From: Trebonia sp.
Lineage (GTDB): Bacteria; Actinomycetota; Actinomycetes; Streptosporangiales; Streptosporangiaceae
NCBI GenBank assembly: GCA_030038035.1
Contig: JASHPP010000674.1
Location: forward strand, 1-15,898
Direction of reading: 5' to 3'
DNA length: 15,898 nt
This document shows positions 7,409-15,637 of this stretch, piece after piece. Position 1 is the stretch's first letter; every line of letters begins with the position of its first letter. The notes under the pieces were generated by a model, which was given only the letters and a program-made list of their open reading frames with translations, was not told the origin of the DNA and made no database searches. The position numbers and the translations under genes are program-made.

Positions 7409-7723
7409 ATGCGCATCGAGTCCAGCGGCCACAGCACGGGCAATCCGCGCCTGTACGAGCTGATCGAGCACGCGCCCAAGACCGGGAAGAGCCCCACGGT
7501 GTGGGCCTGGCCCGAGCTCGTCGACTATCTCAAGATCGCCGGGCAGCCGGTCTCCGGGCCGTGGCCGCCGCACCAGGAGCCGCGGCCTGACCCCGACTAC
7601 GAGGCGGGGCCGGTCGCGGTGGCCGACCCGCACTCGGTGCCCGCCGCATCGCCCGCCGAGACGCCTGCCGCGAGGCCCGCCACGGGGGCGGCTCCGGCCG
7701 GTCCCCCACACGACGCGGCCTGA
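7409..7723 (+). CDS. Unrecognised 104-residue protein upstream of coxM
   Basis: I do not recognise this protein. The ATG at 7409 is chosen for GGGAGG six bases upstream; an in-frame TTG at 7313 would add arginine-rich sequence that looks non-coding. The N-terminal half (about residues 1-55) seems folded, with a tryptophan/proline-rich segment (PRLYELIEHAPKTGK, TVWAWPELVDYLKIAG, GPWPPH). The C-terminal half is a low-complexity proline/alanine tail. There is no membrane segment, no cysteine pair and no known catalytic motif. It ends 42 bases before coxM and has the same orientation, so it is probably the first gene of the plus-strand cox operon. A role in CODH expression or assembly is only guilt by association. 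Confidence 0.65.
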   Translation: MRIESSGHSTGNPRLYELIEHAPKTGKSPTVWAWPELVDYLKIAGQPVSGPWPPHQEPRPDPDYEAGPVAVADPHSVPAASPAETPAARPATGAAPAGPPHDAA

Positions 7724-7765
7724 CCTGCGATTCACGTCATTTCCCGCCCACCCCGGAGGCAGCGA

Positions 7766-8641
7766 ATGTACCCATCGCGGTTCCGCTATGAGGCACCGCA
7801 TTCCCTGGACGAGGCCATCAGCCTGCTGCACAATGGCGGCGACTACGCCAAGGTGCTCGCCGGCGGCCAGAGCCTCGTCCCGCTGATGAAGCTGCGCTTC
7901 GCATCGCCGGAGCTCGTGGTCGACATCAACAACGTCCCCGGCCTCGGCTACCACCGGGCCGACCCCGACGGCACGCTCCGCATCGGGGCGCTGTGCCGCC
8001 ACGCGGATCTTGAGCACTCCGACCTGCTGCCGGGCACCCAGCCCACGATGGCCGCCGCGGCGCCGCTCATCGCTGACCCGATCGTGCGCAACCGGGGCAC
8101 GCTGGTCGGCTCGCTCTGTCACGCGGATCCGCAGGGCGACTGGGCGTCGGTCGTGGTCTCGCTCGGCGGTGCCGTGGTGGCGGCCGGGCCGGCCGGCCGG
8201 CGGGTGATCCCGATGGCGGACTTCGTGACCGGGCCGTTCCAGAACGTGCTGGCGCCGGATGAGATCGCGGTCGAGGCGGTCATCCCGCCCGCCAAAGGTG
8301 CCCGCGCGGGCGGCTACCTCAAGCTGGAGCGGCGGGTCGGCGACTTCGCCACGGTCGGCGTCGCGGTCGCGATCGAGACCTCGGGCGAGGTCGTGACCAG
8401 GGCCGGGATCGCGCTGACCGGCGTCGGCGGGTCCACGATCGCGGCGACCGACGCGGCCCAGGCGCTGGTGGGCCAGCCGCTGACCGCCGACACCATCAAC
8501 CGGGCGGCCGGTCTCGCCGCCGCGGCCGCGCAGCCGAGAACCGATCACCGCGGCAGCGCCGAGTACAAGCGGCACATGGTGGCGACGTTCGTCGAGCGCA
8601 TCTTGTCCCGGGCCGATCACGAGGCGGAAAGGGCAGCCTGA
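7766..8641 (+). CDS. coxM: CO dehydrogenase medium subunit, FAD-binding (second copy)
   Basis: FAD subunit of 291 residues in the second CODH set. GGAGG lies six bases before the ATG. The first FAD motif is [13 protein letters not shown] (near residues 32-44). The second reads [15 protein letters not shown], with Val where the usual TxGGS has its first Gly. The CoxM C-terminal domain closes with [15 protein letters not shown]. It stands first in an M-S-L triplet, and coxS starts one base after its stop codon. It differs throughout from the minus-strand coxM at 5323-6222 (for example AGGQS versus AGGHS), so this is an old paralogue or a separately acquired copy, not a recent duplication. Confidence 0.94.
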   Translation: MYPSRFRYEAPHSLDEAISLLHNGGDYAKVLAGGQSLVPLMKLRFASPELVVDINNVPGLGYHRADPDGTLRIGALCRHADLEHSDLLPGTQPTMAAAAPLIADPIVRNRGTLVGSLCHADPQGDWASVVVSLGGAVVAAGPAGRRVIPMADFVTGPFQNVLAPDEIAVEAVIPPAKGARAGGYLKLERRVGDFATVGVAVAIETSGEVVTRAGIALTGVGGSTIAATDAAQALVGQPLTADTINRAAGLAAAAAQPRTDHRGSAEYKRHMVATFVERILSRADHEAERAA

Positions 8642-8642
8642 G

Positions 8643-9173
<531 letters not shown>

Positions 9174-9208
9174 CGACGGCGCTGAGACCAGACGGGAAGA
9201 GTAGGACA

Positions 9209-11596
9209 ATGTCGCAGGCAGTAGACGAGATCAAGATCGGCGGAATCGGCGCGAGCCGCAAGCGCGTGGAAGACGACCGCTTCATCCGCGGCAAGGGCAA
9301 CTACACCGACGACATCGTGCTGCCCGGCATGCTGCACATGGAGATCCTGCGCAGCCCGCTGGCGCACGCGCGGATCAGGTCCATCGACACCAGCAAGGCC
9401 TGGCAGATCCCCGGCGTCCACCTGGTGCTGACCGGCGAGATGATGGCCAGCAGGAACCTGGCGTGGATGCCGACCCTGTCCTACGACACGCAGGCCGTGC
9501 TCGCCACCGACAAGGTGCGCTTCCAGGGCCAGGAGGTCGCCTGCGTCATCGCCGACGACCCGTACATCGCCAAGGACGCGTGCGAGGCGATCGAGGTCGA
9601 CTACGAGCCGCTGCCGGTCATCGTCAACCCGACCCAGTCGCTGGCCCCTGACGCGCCGGTGATCCGCGACGACAAGGAGAACCAGCCCGACAACGTCATC
9701 TACAACTGGGAGGTCGGCGACGGCGAAGGCACCGACCGCGCGTTCGCGCGGGCGGACCTCGTGTCCAGGCTGGAGCTGCACTACCCGCGCTCGCACCCGT
9801 CGCCGATCGAATGCTGCGGCTCGATCGCCGACTTCAACAGGGCCACCTCCAAGCTCACCGTCTACATGACCACGCAGGCCCCGCACATCATCCGGGCCGC
9901 GGTCGCGATGGTGGCGGAGCTGCCCGAGCACATGATCCGGATCATCTCGCCGGACATCGGCGGTGGCTTCGGCAACAAGGTGCCGGTCTACCCGGGGTAC
10001 GTCTGCTCGATCCTGGCCTCGATCCTGCTGGAACGGCCGGTCAAGTGGATCGAGGACAAGTCGGGCAACCTGATCTCGACCGGGTTCGCCCGCGACGTGT
10101 ACCTCAAGGGCGAGATCGCGCTGCGCAAGGACGGCAAGATCCTGGCCGTCCGGATGCACACCGACGCCGACCACGGGGCGTTCTTCTCCGACGCCCAGCC
10201 GAGCAAGTTCAAGATCGGGCTGATGCACTCGGCCTTCGCCGCCTACGACATCCCGGTCGCCCACCTGACCGCGCGCGGGGTGTACACCAACAAGGCGCCG
10301 GGCGGGGTCGCCTACCGGTGCTCGTTCCGGGTGACCGAGGCGATGTTCTTCCAGGAGCGGATGATCCAGGCCGCGGCCAGCGACCTGGGCATGGACCAGG
10401 CGGCGTTCCGCCGGATGAACTTCGTGGCCGACGACGACTTCCCGCACCGCACGCCGTTCGGCTTCCTCACCGACTCAGGCCAGTACGCCAAGTGCCTGGA
10501 CGTCGGCCTGCAGGCGATCGGGTACGAGGACTTCCGGCAGCGCCAGGAGGAGGCCCGCTCCCGCGGCCGGCTGCTCGGCCTGGGCATCTCCACGATGACC
10601 GAGCCGCTCGGGGCCGGCAACAGCCGGGAGTTCGACATCCTCGGCATCAAGATGTTCGACTCCGCCGAGCTCAAGGTGCACATGACGGGCAAGGCGATCC
10701 TGCGGACAGGCGCGCGCACCCAGGGCCAGGGACACGAGACCACCTGGGCGCAGATCGTGGCCCACGAGCTCGGCATCCCGGCCGAGGACGTGGTGGTCGA
10801 GGAGGGCGACACCGACACCGCCCCGTTCGGCATGGGCACGTACGCGTCGCGCAGCACGCCGGTGGCCGGCGCGGCGGTGGCGATGGTGTCCCGCAAGATC
10901 CGCGCCAAGGCCCGCAAGCTGGCCGCGCACCTGCTTGAGGTCTCGGAGGAGGACGTCGACTGGGAGCTCGGCCGGTTCTACGTGCGCAGCGCCCCGGACC
11001 GCGGGGTCACCATCCAGGAATGCGCGATCGCCGCCTACAGCAACATGCCCGATGGCATGGAGCCTGGCCTGGAGAACACCGCCTACTACGACCCGCCGAA
11101 CCTTACCTGGCCGTTCGCGGTCTACATCATCACGGTCGAGGTAGACCAGAAGACCGGCGTGTGGGACGTGCTGAACGCGGTCGCGGTCGACGACTGCGGC
11201 GTCCGCATCAACCCGATGATCGTGGAAGGCCAGATCATGGGCGGGCTCACCGAGGCGTACGCGATGTCCAACATGCAGTTCATCACGTTCGACGCCGACG
11301 GCAACTGCGTCGGCTCGAACTACATGGACTACCTGCTGCCCACCGCGTGGGAGACGCCGGGCTGGGAGCTGCACAGCGAGGTCGTCACGCCGTGCCCGCA
11401 CCATCCGCTCGGCGCCAAGGGGATCGGCGAGTGCGCGGCCGTCGGCGGGCCTGCCGCGTTCGTGAACGCCGTGATCGACGCGCTGTCCGGCACCGGTGTC
11501 CGCAACATCGACATGCCGCTGCTGCCCGACCGGGTCTGGGAAGCCCTGACCTACCACCGCGACGTCTCCGGCGCGCCGCCGGTCCGGGGGGACTAG
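9209..11596 (+). CDS. coxL: Form I CO dehydrogenase, large (Mo-Cu) subunit (second copy)
   Basis: Catalytic molybdoenzyme subunit of 795 residues. The form I motif AYRCSFR is exact, with Cys371 as expected copper ligand. TTQAPH, GGGFGNKVPVYPGYV, ADHGAF, GVYTNKAPGG, RTQGQGHETT, DDCGVRINPMI and GAKGIGE are all present. AGAGTAGGAC precedes the ATG. Compared with the Oligotropha enzyme and the copy at 2464, several otherwise conserved stretches differ: TPFGFLTDSG in place of a GWxYDSG form, STMTE for SFFTE, HMTG for HPTG, and PCPHHPLGAKGIGEC in place of PSPHHPIGAKGxGES. The essential residues remain, so it should be a CODH, perhaps with altered properties. It is followed six bases later by the XdhC-YHS gene, which ties it to its own maturation functions. 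Confidence 0.94.
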   Translation: MSQAVDEIKIGGIGASRKRVEDDRFIRGKGNYTDDIVLPGMLHMEILRSPLAHARIRSIDTSKAWQIPGVHLVLTGEMMASRNLAWMPTLSYDTQAVLATDKVRFQGQEVACVIADDPYIAKDACEAIEVDYEPLPVIVNPTQSLAPDAPVIRDDKENQPDNVIYNWEVGDGEGTDRAFARADLVSRLELHYPRSHPSPIECCGSIADFNRATSKLTVYMTTQAPHIIRAAVAMVAELPEHMIRIISPDIGGGFGNKVPVYPGYVCSILASILLERPVKWIEDKSGNLISTGFARDVYLKGEIALRKDGKILAVRMHTDADHGAFFSDAQPSKFKIGLMHSAFAAYDIPVAHLTARGVYTNKAPGGVAYRCSFRVTEAMFFQERMIQAAASDLGMDQAAFRRMNFVADDDFPHRTPFGFLTDSGQYAKCLDVGLQAIGYEDFRQRQEEARSRGRLLGLGISTMTEPLGAGNSREFDILGIKMFDSAELKVHMTGKAILRTGARTQGQGHETTWAQIVAHELGIPAEDVVVEEGDTDTAPFGMGTYASRSTPVAGAAVAMVSRKIRAKARKLAAHLLEVSEEDVDWELGRFYVRSAPDRGVTIQECAIAAYSNMPDGMEPGLENTAYYDPPNLTWPFAVYIITVEVDQKTGVWDVLNAVAVDDCGVRINPMIVEGQIMGGLTEAYAMSNMQFITFDADGNCVGSNYMDYLLPTAWETPGWELHSEVVTPCPHHPLGAKGIGECAAVGGPAAFVNAVIDALSGTGVRNIDMPLLPDRVWEALTYHRDVSGAPPVRGD

Positions 11597-11601
11597 AAGT
11601 C

Positions 11602-12570
11602 ATGATGGCCGACGAGAGCTGGGGCGTCCTGGAGCAGGCCGCGGAGCTGGCGCGCCGCGGCGAGGCGTTCGCGCTGGCGACCGTGGTGTGGCGGCAGGGA
11701 CCGTCGTCGGGGAAGAAAGGCTCGCGGGCGATCATCACCGCGAGCGGTGAGCTGCACGGCTGGATCGGCGGGGCCTGCGCCGAGCCCGCGGTCATCCGCG
11801 AGGCCCGCCTGGTGATCGAGTCCGGCGACGCCCGCCTGCTGCTCCTGGGCAGCCCGGAGCAGTTCGGCGGCGCCGTTCCCGAGGGGATGGCCGTCGTGCC
11901 GATCTCCTGCCAGAGCGAGGGAGCGCTCGAGGTGTACATCGAGCCGGTGCTGCCCGCCCCGCGCCTCGTGGTCGTGGGCGGCTCGCCGATGGCGCAGACG
12001 CTCACGAGGCTGGCGCAGACGCTGGGCTGGCACGCCGACCTGATCGCGGGCGAGGACTTCGGCGCCGAGGACGCGGACCGGCACTCGATGGTCGTCGTCG
12101 CCACGCAGGGACACAACGACGAGGAAGTGCTCGAGCGGGCCGCGGCCGCCCGGCCGGCCTACCTTGGCCTGGTCGGCTCGCAGAAGCGGGGCACGGCGGT
12201 GCTCGGCTACCTTGCCGACCGGGGCGTGCCCGCCGAACAGCTGGACCACGTCCATGTGCCGGCCGGGCTCGACCTGGGCAGCACGACGCACACCGAGATA
12301 GCGGTCGCGATCCTGGCCGAGCTGGTGCAGCTGCGCGCCTCCGGCGCGATAGTCACCGCCGCGACGACGGCCGCGCCGGCCGAGCGGGCGGCGCGCGGCA
12401 CGGCGCCCGCCGCCGAGGCGATCGACCCGGTGTGCGGGATGACGGTGGTCACCGCCCAGGGCGGCGGGCTGCCGTTCGAGCACGACGGAACCACCTACTA
12501 CTTCTGCTGCGCCGGCTGCCGCCGGGCATTCGCGAACGACCCCGCCGCCTACGCGCACGCACCACGATGA
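11602..12570 (+). CDS. XdhC/CoxI-family cofactor maturation protein fused to YHS domain
   Basis: Protein of 322 residues. An N-terminal XdhC_CoxI domain (about residues 8-75) contains GPSSGKKGSRAII and HGWIGGACAEPAVIREA. A Rossmann-like XdhC C-terminal domain follows (about 115-245: APRLVVVGGSPMAQTLTRLA, YLGLVGSQKR, DLGSTTHTEIAVAILAEL). An alanine-rich linker then leads to a C-terminal YHS domain (about 277-320: IDPVCGMTV, YYFCCAGCRRAF, DPAAYA). XdhC proteins bind molybdenum cofactor and support its sulfuration before insertion. YHS domains bind metals and occur in copper-handling proteins. The fusion next to a Mo-Cu enzyme suggests a combined Mo/Cu maturation role, which is inference. The Cys of GGAC takes the place of the usual GGCVE. 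Start: the ATG at 11602, with a second ATG immediately after; the Shine-Dalgarno is weak (AGAAG), and the gene is probably coupled to coxL. Confidence 0.88.
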   Translation: MMADESWGVLEQAAELARRGEAFALATVVWRQGPSSGKKGSRAIITASGELHGWIGGACAEPAVIREARLVIESGDARLLLLGSPEQFGGAVPEGMAVVPISCQSEGALEVYIEPVLPAPRLVVVGGSPMAQTLTRLAQTLGWHADLIAGEDFGAEDADRHSMVVVATQGHNDEEVLERAAAARPAYLGLVGSQKRGTAVLGYLADRGVPAEQLDHVHVPAGLDLGSTTHTEIAVAILAELVQLRASGAIVTAATTAAPAERAARGTAPAAEAIDPVCGMTVVTAQGGGLPFEHDGTTYYFCCAGCRRAFANDPAAYAHAPR

Positions 12571-12598
12571 CAGGCCCCACGGTGAAGAGAGACACCCA

Positions 12599-13186
12599 AT
12601 GCTGATCAAGAACGAGTTCGAGGTCCCCGAACCGGTCGACAAGGTGTGGGAGTTCTTCCAGAACATCCCGCAGGTGGCCACCTGCCTGCCTGGCACCGAG
12701 CTGACCGAGGACCTCGGCGACGACAAGTACAAGGGGCGGGTCGCGATCCGGATGGGGCCGGTCCGGCTGCAGTTCGCCGGCACGGCCGACATCACCGAGC
12801 GGAACGAGGCGGCCAAGCGGATCGTCGTCAACGCGGCCGGCGCGGAGGAAAAGGGCCGCGGGCAGGCGAGCATGGTGGTGACGGCGACGCTGGCGCGGGC
12901 CGGCCGCGGCACGCGGGTCGACGTCACCCAGGACCTGCAGCTGGCAGGCGCCGCCGCGCAGTACGGGCGCGGCATGATCGCCGACGTCAGCTCGGTGCTG
13001 ATGCACGACTTCGCGGTCAACCTGCAGGACCGCATCGAGCGGATCGACCGGGGCGAGACGGCTGAGCAGATCGCCGCGGCGGCGGCCACCCCGGCGCGCG
13101 GCCTCACCCTCGGGCTGCGGGCCGCGCTGATGGCCCTGGCCCGGGTCTTCCGCCGGTTCTTCCTCCCGTACCACGCGACAACCTGA
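12599..13186 (+). CDS. coxG: CoxG, SRPBCC-fold membrane/quinone link for CODH
   Basis: Protein of 195 residues. Residues 1-150 are the CoxG SRPBCC domain (NEFEVPEPVDKVWEFFQNI, VATCLPGTELTE, KYKGRVAIRMGPVRLQFAGTAD), a hydrophobic-cavity fold. Known CoxG proteins are needed to attach CODH to the cytoplasmic membrane and connect it with quinone. The C-terminal 40 residues form an alanine-rich linker and a basic amphipathic helix (LGLRAALMALARVFRRFFLP) suited to membrane contact. It lies 28 bases downstream of the XdhC-YHS gene, and the first of the small membrane genes follows 21 bases later. This is the only coxG in the window, so it may serve both CODH copies. Confidence 0.92.
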   Translation: MLIKNEFEVPEPVDKVWEFFQNIPQVATCLPGTELTEDLGDDKYKGRVAIRMGPVRLQFAGTADITERNEAAKRIVVNAAGAEEKGRGQASMVVTATLARAGRGTRVDVTQDLQLAGAAAQYGRGMIADVSSVLMHDFAVNLQDRIERIDRGETAEQIAAAAATPARGLTLGLRAALMALARVFRRFFLPYHATT

Positions 13187-13207
13187 GCTGACATAAAGGA
13201 GAAGGCC

Positions 13208-13462
13208 ATGGTCCTGTGGTGGATCGGCAGCGTGATCTTGCTTGTGGTGGTGCTGCCCGTCGTCGTCTACCTGCTCAACCGGGTCCTCGCGGCGACCGAG
13301 CGGGTGCGCGCCGCGACCGACGACATCCTGGCCGGCGGGGTCGCCCTGATCGGCAAGCTCGACGGCGTCCCCGACGGGCTCGCCGAGACGGACTCGACCA
13401 TCGAGGCAGTGAAGGTCGGCGCGGTCCGGTACGCGGGCTCGGTCGCCAAGCTTCTCGGCTGA
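13208..13462 (+). CDS. Small single-span membrane protein 1 of cox-linked set
   Basis: Unrecognised 84-residue protein with a strong Shine-Dalgarno (AAAGGAGAAGGCC before ATG). One membrane helix covers about residues 3-23 (LWWIGSVILLVVVLPVVVYLL). A tail with early arginines follows (NRVLAATERVRAATDD), predicting N-out/C-in topology, then a helical region with GKLDGVPDGLAETDSTIEAVK. The VPxxL...T/N pattern recurs in the next gene, so these look like paralogues. It lies directly after coxG in one unbroken operon. No known cox gene (C, H, K, B) matches it by eye. A scaffold or docking role at the membrane is inference. Confidence 0.75.
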   Translation: MVLWWIGSVILLVVVLPVVVYLLNRVLAATERVRAATDDILAGGVALIGKLDGVPDGLAETDSTIEAVKVGAVRYAGSVAKLLG

Positions 13463-13491
13463 CGCGGATAAGCGGATAAGGAGCACCTGAC

Positions 13492-13719
13492 ATGCCAGCA
13501 GTCGCCTGGTTCACGCTGATCGTCGCCGCGCTGATCATCGCGATCACCGCGGTGGGCCTGCTGCGGGTGATCTTCCACCTGCGGGCGGTCCGCAAGACGC
13601 TGGCCGCCACCACCGGCGGCGTGCAAGCCGTCGCCAGCCTGACCAGCACCGTGCCCGAGCGGCTTACCTCGGTCAACGCGAACCTGAAGCCCGTCCGCGA
13701 CTTCTGCGAAACGATCTGA
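13492..13719 (+). CDS. Small single-span membrane protein 2 of cox-linked set
   Basis: Unrecognised 75-residue protein; AAGGAG lies about eight bases before the ATG. The membrane helix is at about residues 5-27 (AWFTLIVAALIIAITAVGLL). A basic stretch follows (RVIFHLRAVRKTL), so the tail should be cytoplasmic, then a polar helix ending STVPERLTSVNANLKPVRDF. The segment VPERLTSVNANLKPVR parallels VPDGLAETDSTIEAVK of the preceding protein in position and pattern. The final residues DFCETI contain the only cysteine. Function unknown; it shares the operon with CODH and CoxG. Confidence 0.75.
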   Translation: MPAVAWFTLIVAALIIAITAVGLLRVIFHLRAVRKTLAATTGGVQAVASLTSTVPERLTSVNANLKPVRDFCETI

Positions 13720-13732
13720 GAGGAGCCTTTCA

Positions 13733-14005
13733 GTGCAATCGCATGTCCTCGCCGCGGGATACAGCACCACCGGCTGGGTGGTGGGCTACACGATCGGCGG
13801 CGTGATCGTCCTCGTCGTCGTGGCGCTCGTGGTCCCGATCCTGCTGCTCGCCCGCTCGATCGGCAACGAGGCGCCGAAGATCAACGCCGGGCTGACCGAC
13901 GCCGTGCACAACACCGCGCCGCTCGCGGCGCTGCGCACCACGATCGAGCACGCAACGATCATCATCGGCGGGCTGCAGCGCGGCCGGGCCAGGCTGGGAG
14001 GTTAG
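13733..14005 (+). CDS. Small single-span membrane protein 3 of cox-linked set
   Basis: Unrecognised 90-residue protein. The start is GTG at 13733, seven bases after AGAGGAG. A longer N-terminal region (about 15 residues, with GYSTTGW) precedes one membrane helix at about residues 18-40 (YTIGGVIVLVVVALVVPILLLA). The tail (RSIGNEAPKINAGLTDAVHN, then TIEHATIIIGGLQRGRARLGG) is amphipathic and ends basic. It is more divergent than its two upstream neighbours but has the same helix-then-tail plan. The next gene starts two bases after its stop, so the two are probably translationally coupled. Confidence 0.75.
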   Translation: MQSHVLAAGYSTTGWVVGYTIGGVIVLVVVALVVPILLLARSIGNEAPKINAGLTDAVHNTAPLAALRTTIEHATIIIGGLQRGRARLGG

Positions 14006-14007
14006 CC

Positions 14008-14313
14008 ATGCACGCGCTCGCGATGTCAGCATTGGCGATGTCGGGCACCGAGCACACCCTGTGGGTGTGGGCCCTCATCGTCGGCCTGATCGTCCTGGTC
14101 GCGGTCGCGGCCCTGCTCAGCCTGCTCATCTACCTCGTGCAGGTCATCGACCGCCGGGTGGTGACGGTCCGCGACACGCTCAAGGCGGCCAAGGCGAACA
14201 CCGCCGACACCGTGCTGATCCCCCAGGTCGCCACCGGCGTGGACGCGGTCCTCGCCGAGGGCCTGCAGCACCATCTGTTCCTCGGCCGGGTGCTCGGAAA
14301 GGTGAAATCTTGA
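14008..14313 (+). CDS. Small single-span membrane protein 4, last residue altered by IS
   Basis: Unrecognised 101-residue protein; GGGAGG precedes the ATG. The membrane helix spans about residues 19-45 (VWALIVGLIVLVAVAALLSLL). A tail follows with DRRVVTVRDTLKAAKANTADT, then IPQVATGVDAVLAEGLQHHL and FLGRVLGKVKS. The tail is predicted cytoplasmic by the basic residues after the helix. Its stop codon TGA at 14311-14313 lies inside the inserted element. Rejoining the flanks gives GTG AAA TCC CGA TGA, so the native protein would end KVKSR and its stop would overlap the start of the next gene. The protein is therefore nearly intact. Confidence 0.75.
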   Translation: MHALAMSALAMSGTEHTLWVWALIVGLIVLVAVAALLSLLIYLVQVIDRRVVTVRDTLKAAKANTADTVLIPQVATGVDAVLAEGLQHHLFLGRVLGKVKS

Positions 14314-14450
14314 CATCCTCCCTCGCCTGGAGGCGCGGGATTCCAGCTACTCACATCCGAGAGGAGGCAAGCAGTTGAGGTTCGCGGTTCACCGGCCCGG
14401 CTTCCCGGTGGCCTCCCCGCGCAGTCACGGCGTGCCCCGCCGCGATGTTC
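14287..14450 (-). ncRNA. Putative omega (reRNA) guide RNA of TnpB
   Basis: TnpB elements of this family make a guide RNA from the 3' end of tnpB through the right end into flanking DNA. Here the right-end hairpin 14320-14339 (CCC/CGCC pairing GGCG/GGG around TGGA) would be the terminal scaffold stem, and the guide would be host sequence from 14306 downward, beginning TTCACCTTTCC on the minus strand. The 5' limit is a guess. The call rests on family knowledge and position, not on a recognised covariance model. Confidence 0.4.
14320..14339. repeat. Right-end subterminal hairpin of IS element
   Basis: CCC-T-CGCC pairs with GGCG-C-GGG around a TGGA loop, one mismatch in the stem. It lies between the tnpB stop (14351) and the element end. 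On the minus strand the following bases, GAGGATGTCAAG, are of the type often seen at right ends of actinobacterial IS605-like elements. Confidence 0.6.
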
Positions 14451-15550
14451 CTTGCCGCGTTTACGTCAGCGTTGCAGGCAAAGCCGCAGGCAGTGCACCG
14501 GAAGAGGGCTTGGCTCTCGCGCGACTTCCGGTCCACCTTCCCGCACTTCGAGCACCGCTGGCTCGTCAGCGCGGGCTTGATCTTCTCCACCCGGCCGGGC
14601 GCCTTCTCCGCCAACCGGCGGACCAGCAGCCCCCATCCGGACCGCAAGATGGCCCGGTTCAGTCCGGCTTTCGCGCGGACGCTGCGGCCCGGGCTCTCCC
14701 GCGTGCCCTTACCAGACCGGGTCATGGCCCCGATCCGGAGGTCTTCCACCCTGATTATGTCGAACCGGCGCGCAATATCCGTACTGACCTTCTCGGCCCA
14801 GTCCTTGCGCCGGTCGGTTTCCCGGGCGTGCAACTGGGCGATGGCATGCTTCACCCGAGTGCGGCGGTTCGATCCGCGCCTGGCGCGGGCGAGTTCGCGT
14901 TCCAGGCGCCGCATGCGCCTGCGCTCCTGAGCGGTCAGGCCGGGGACGTGCAGCAGTTCTCCTGTCGACAAGGCGGCAGCGACCGTAACACCGCGGTCGA
15001 TGCCCACGGCCTGTCCGTTACCTGGCGCTGGAAGCGGTTCGGGGACGGCGGCGAAGGCGACATGCCAGCGCCCGGCCCGGTCCCTGGTCACCCGGTAGGA
15101 CTTCACGCCCGGCGGCATCGTGCGCGACCAGCGGAACTGTACCCACCCCGCCTTCGGTACCCGCACCTGGCCGACATGGCGGGATGCCCGGCGCACATCC
15201 CATTGCCGACCGCGGCGCCCGACGATCCGGAATCCCTCGTCCCGCCCGGCCTTGCGCCAGCCCGGCCGCCGGGCCGGGTTGCGCGGGTCGAAGAATGCGG
15301 TCATTGCCCGTGCAAAGTCCCGCAGCGCCTGCTGCTGGACCATCTGGGAGCCTGCAGCCAGCCACGGATGCTCTTTCCGTGCCTGGGTCAGCTGCCGGCA
15401 TTGCTCCAGGTAGCCCGGCGCGCCCGCCCGGCCCGGGCGCCAGTGAGTATGCTGCTCGACCGCGAGGTTCCATACGTACCGGGCGTGGGCGCAATGATCC
15501 CGCAGCACCACCTCCTGGGCGGGCGTGGGGAGCAGCCGATACCGGGACAT
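14351..15550 (-). CDS. tnpB: TnpB RNA-guided nuclease (IS200/IS605 family)
   Basis: Protein of 399 residues, an intact TnpB, the ancestor-type relative of Cas12. An N-terminal helix-turn-helix region opens with YRLLPTPAQEVVLRDHC. The RuvC catalytic residues are all present: Asp185 (VGIDRGV), Glu269 (IRVEDLRIGAM) and Asp362 (CNADVNAARN). A zinc finger is formed by Cys333/336 (CSKCGK) and Cys352/355 (CTACG). TnpB cuts DNA at the excised or empty target site under guide-RNA direction and so helps retain the element. The ATG at 15550 gives the usual N terminus, without a clear Shine-Dalgarno. It is antisense to the host operon. With no tnpA in the element, movement would need a transposase supplied elsewhere. 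Confidence 0.92.
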   Translation of the reverse strand: MSRYRLLPTPAQEVVLRDHCAHARYVWNLAVEQHTHWRPGRAGAPGYLEQCRQLTQARKEHPWLAAGSQMVQQQALRDFARAMTAFFDPRNPARRPGWRKAGRDEGFRIVGRRGRQWDVRRASRHVGQVRVPKAGWVQFRWSRTMPPGVKSYRVTRDRAGRWHVAFAAVPEPLPAPGNGQAVGIDRGVTVAAALSTGELLHVPGLTAQERRRMRRLERELARARRGSNRRTRVKHAIAQLHARETDRRKDWAEKVSTDIARRFDIIRVEDLRIGAMTRSGKGTRESPGRSVRAKAGLNRAILRSGWGLLVRRLAEKAPGRVEKIKPALTSQRCSKCGKVDRKSRESQALFRCTACGFACNADVNAARNIAAGHAVTARGGHREAGPVNREPQLLASSRM

Positions 15551-15595
15551 GCGAACACAATAACGATGACCACTGACATTCCTGAGGAGGTGAAG

Positions 15596-15637
15596 CGGCG
15601 TTTCCTCCCTGGTCTGAAGGCCAGGGTTTCCACGCCG
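15596..15637. repeat. Left-end subterminal hairpin of IS element
   Basis: An outer stem CGGCG (15596-15600) pairs with CGCCG (15633-15637). An inner stem CCCTGGTC (15607-15614) pairs with GGCCAGGG (15619-15626), with one G-T pair, around TGAA. It lies 46 bases upstream of the tnpB start and two bases from the proposed element end, as for left ends of IS605-type elements. Confidence 0.6.

Noticed and set aside
14310..14315. TTGACA as a -35 promoter box
   Set aside because: No -10-like sequence follows at 16-19 bases; the segment is the right end of the IS element.
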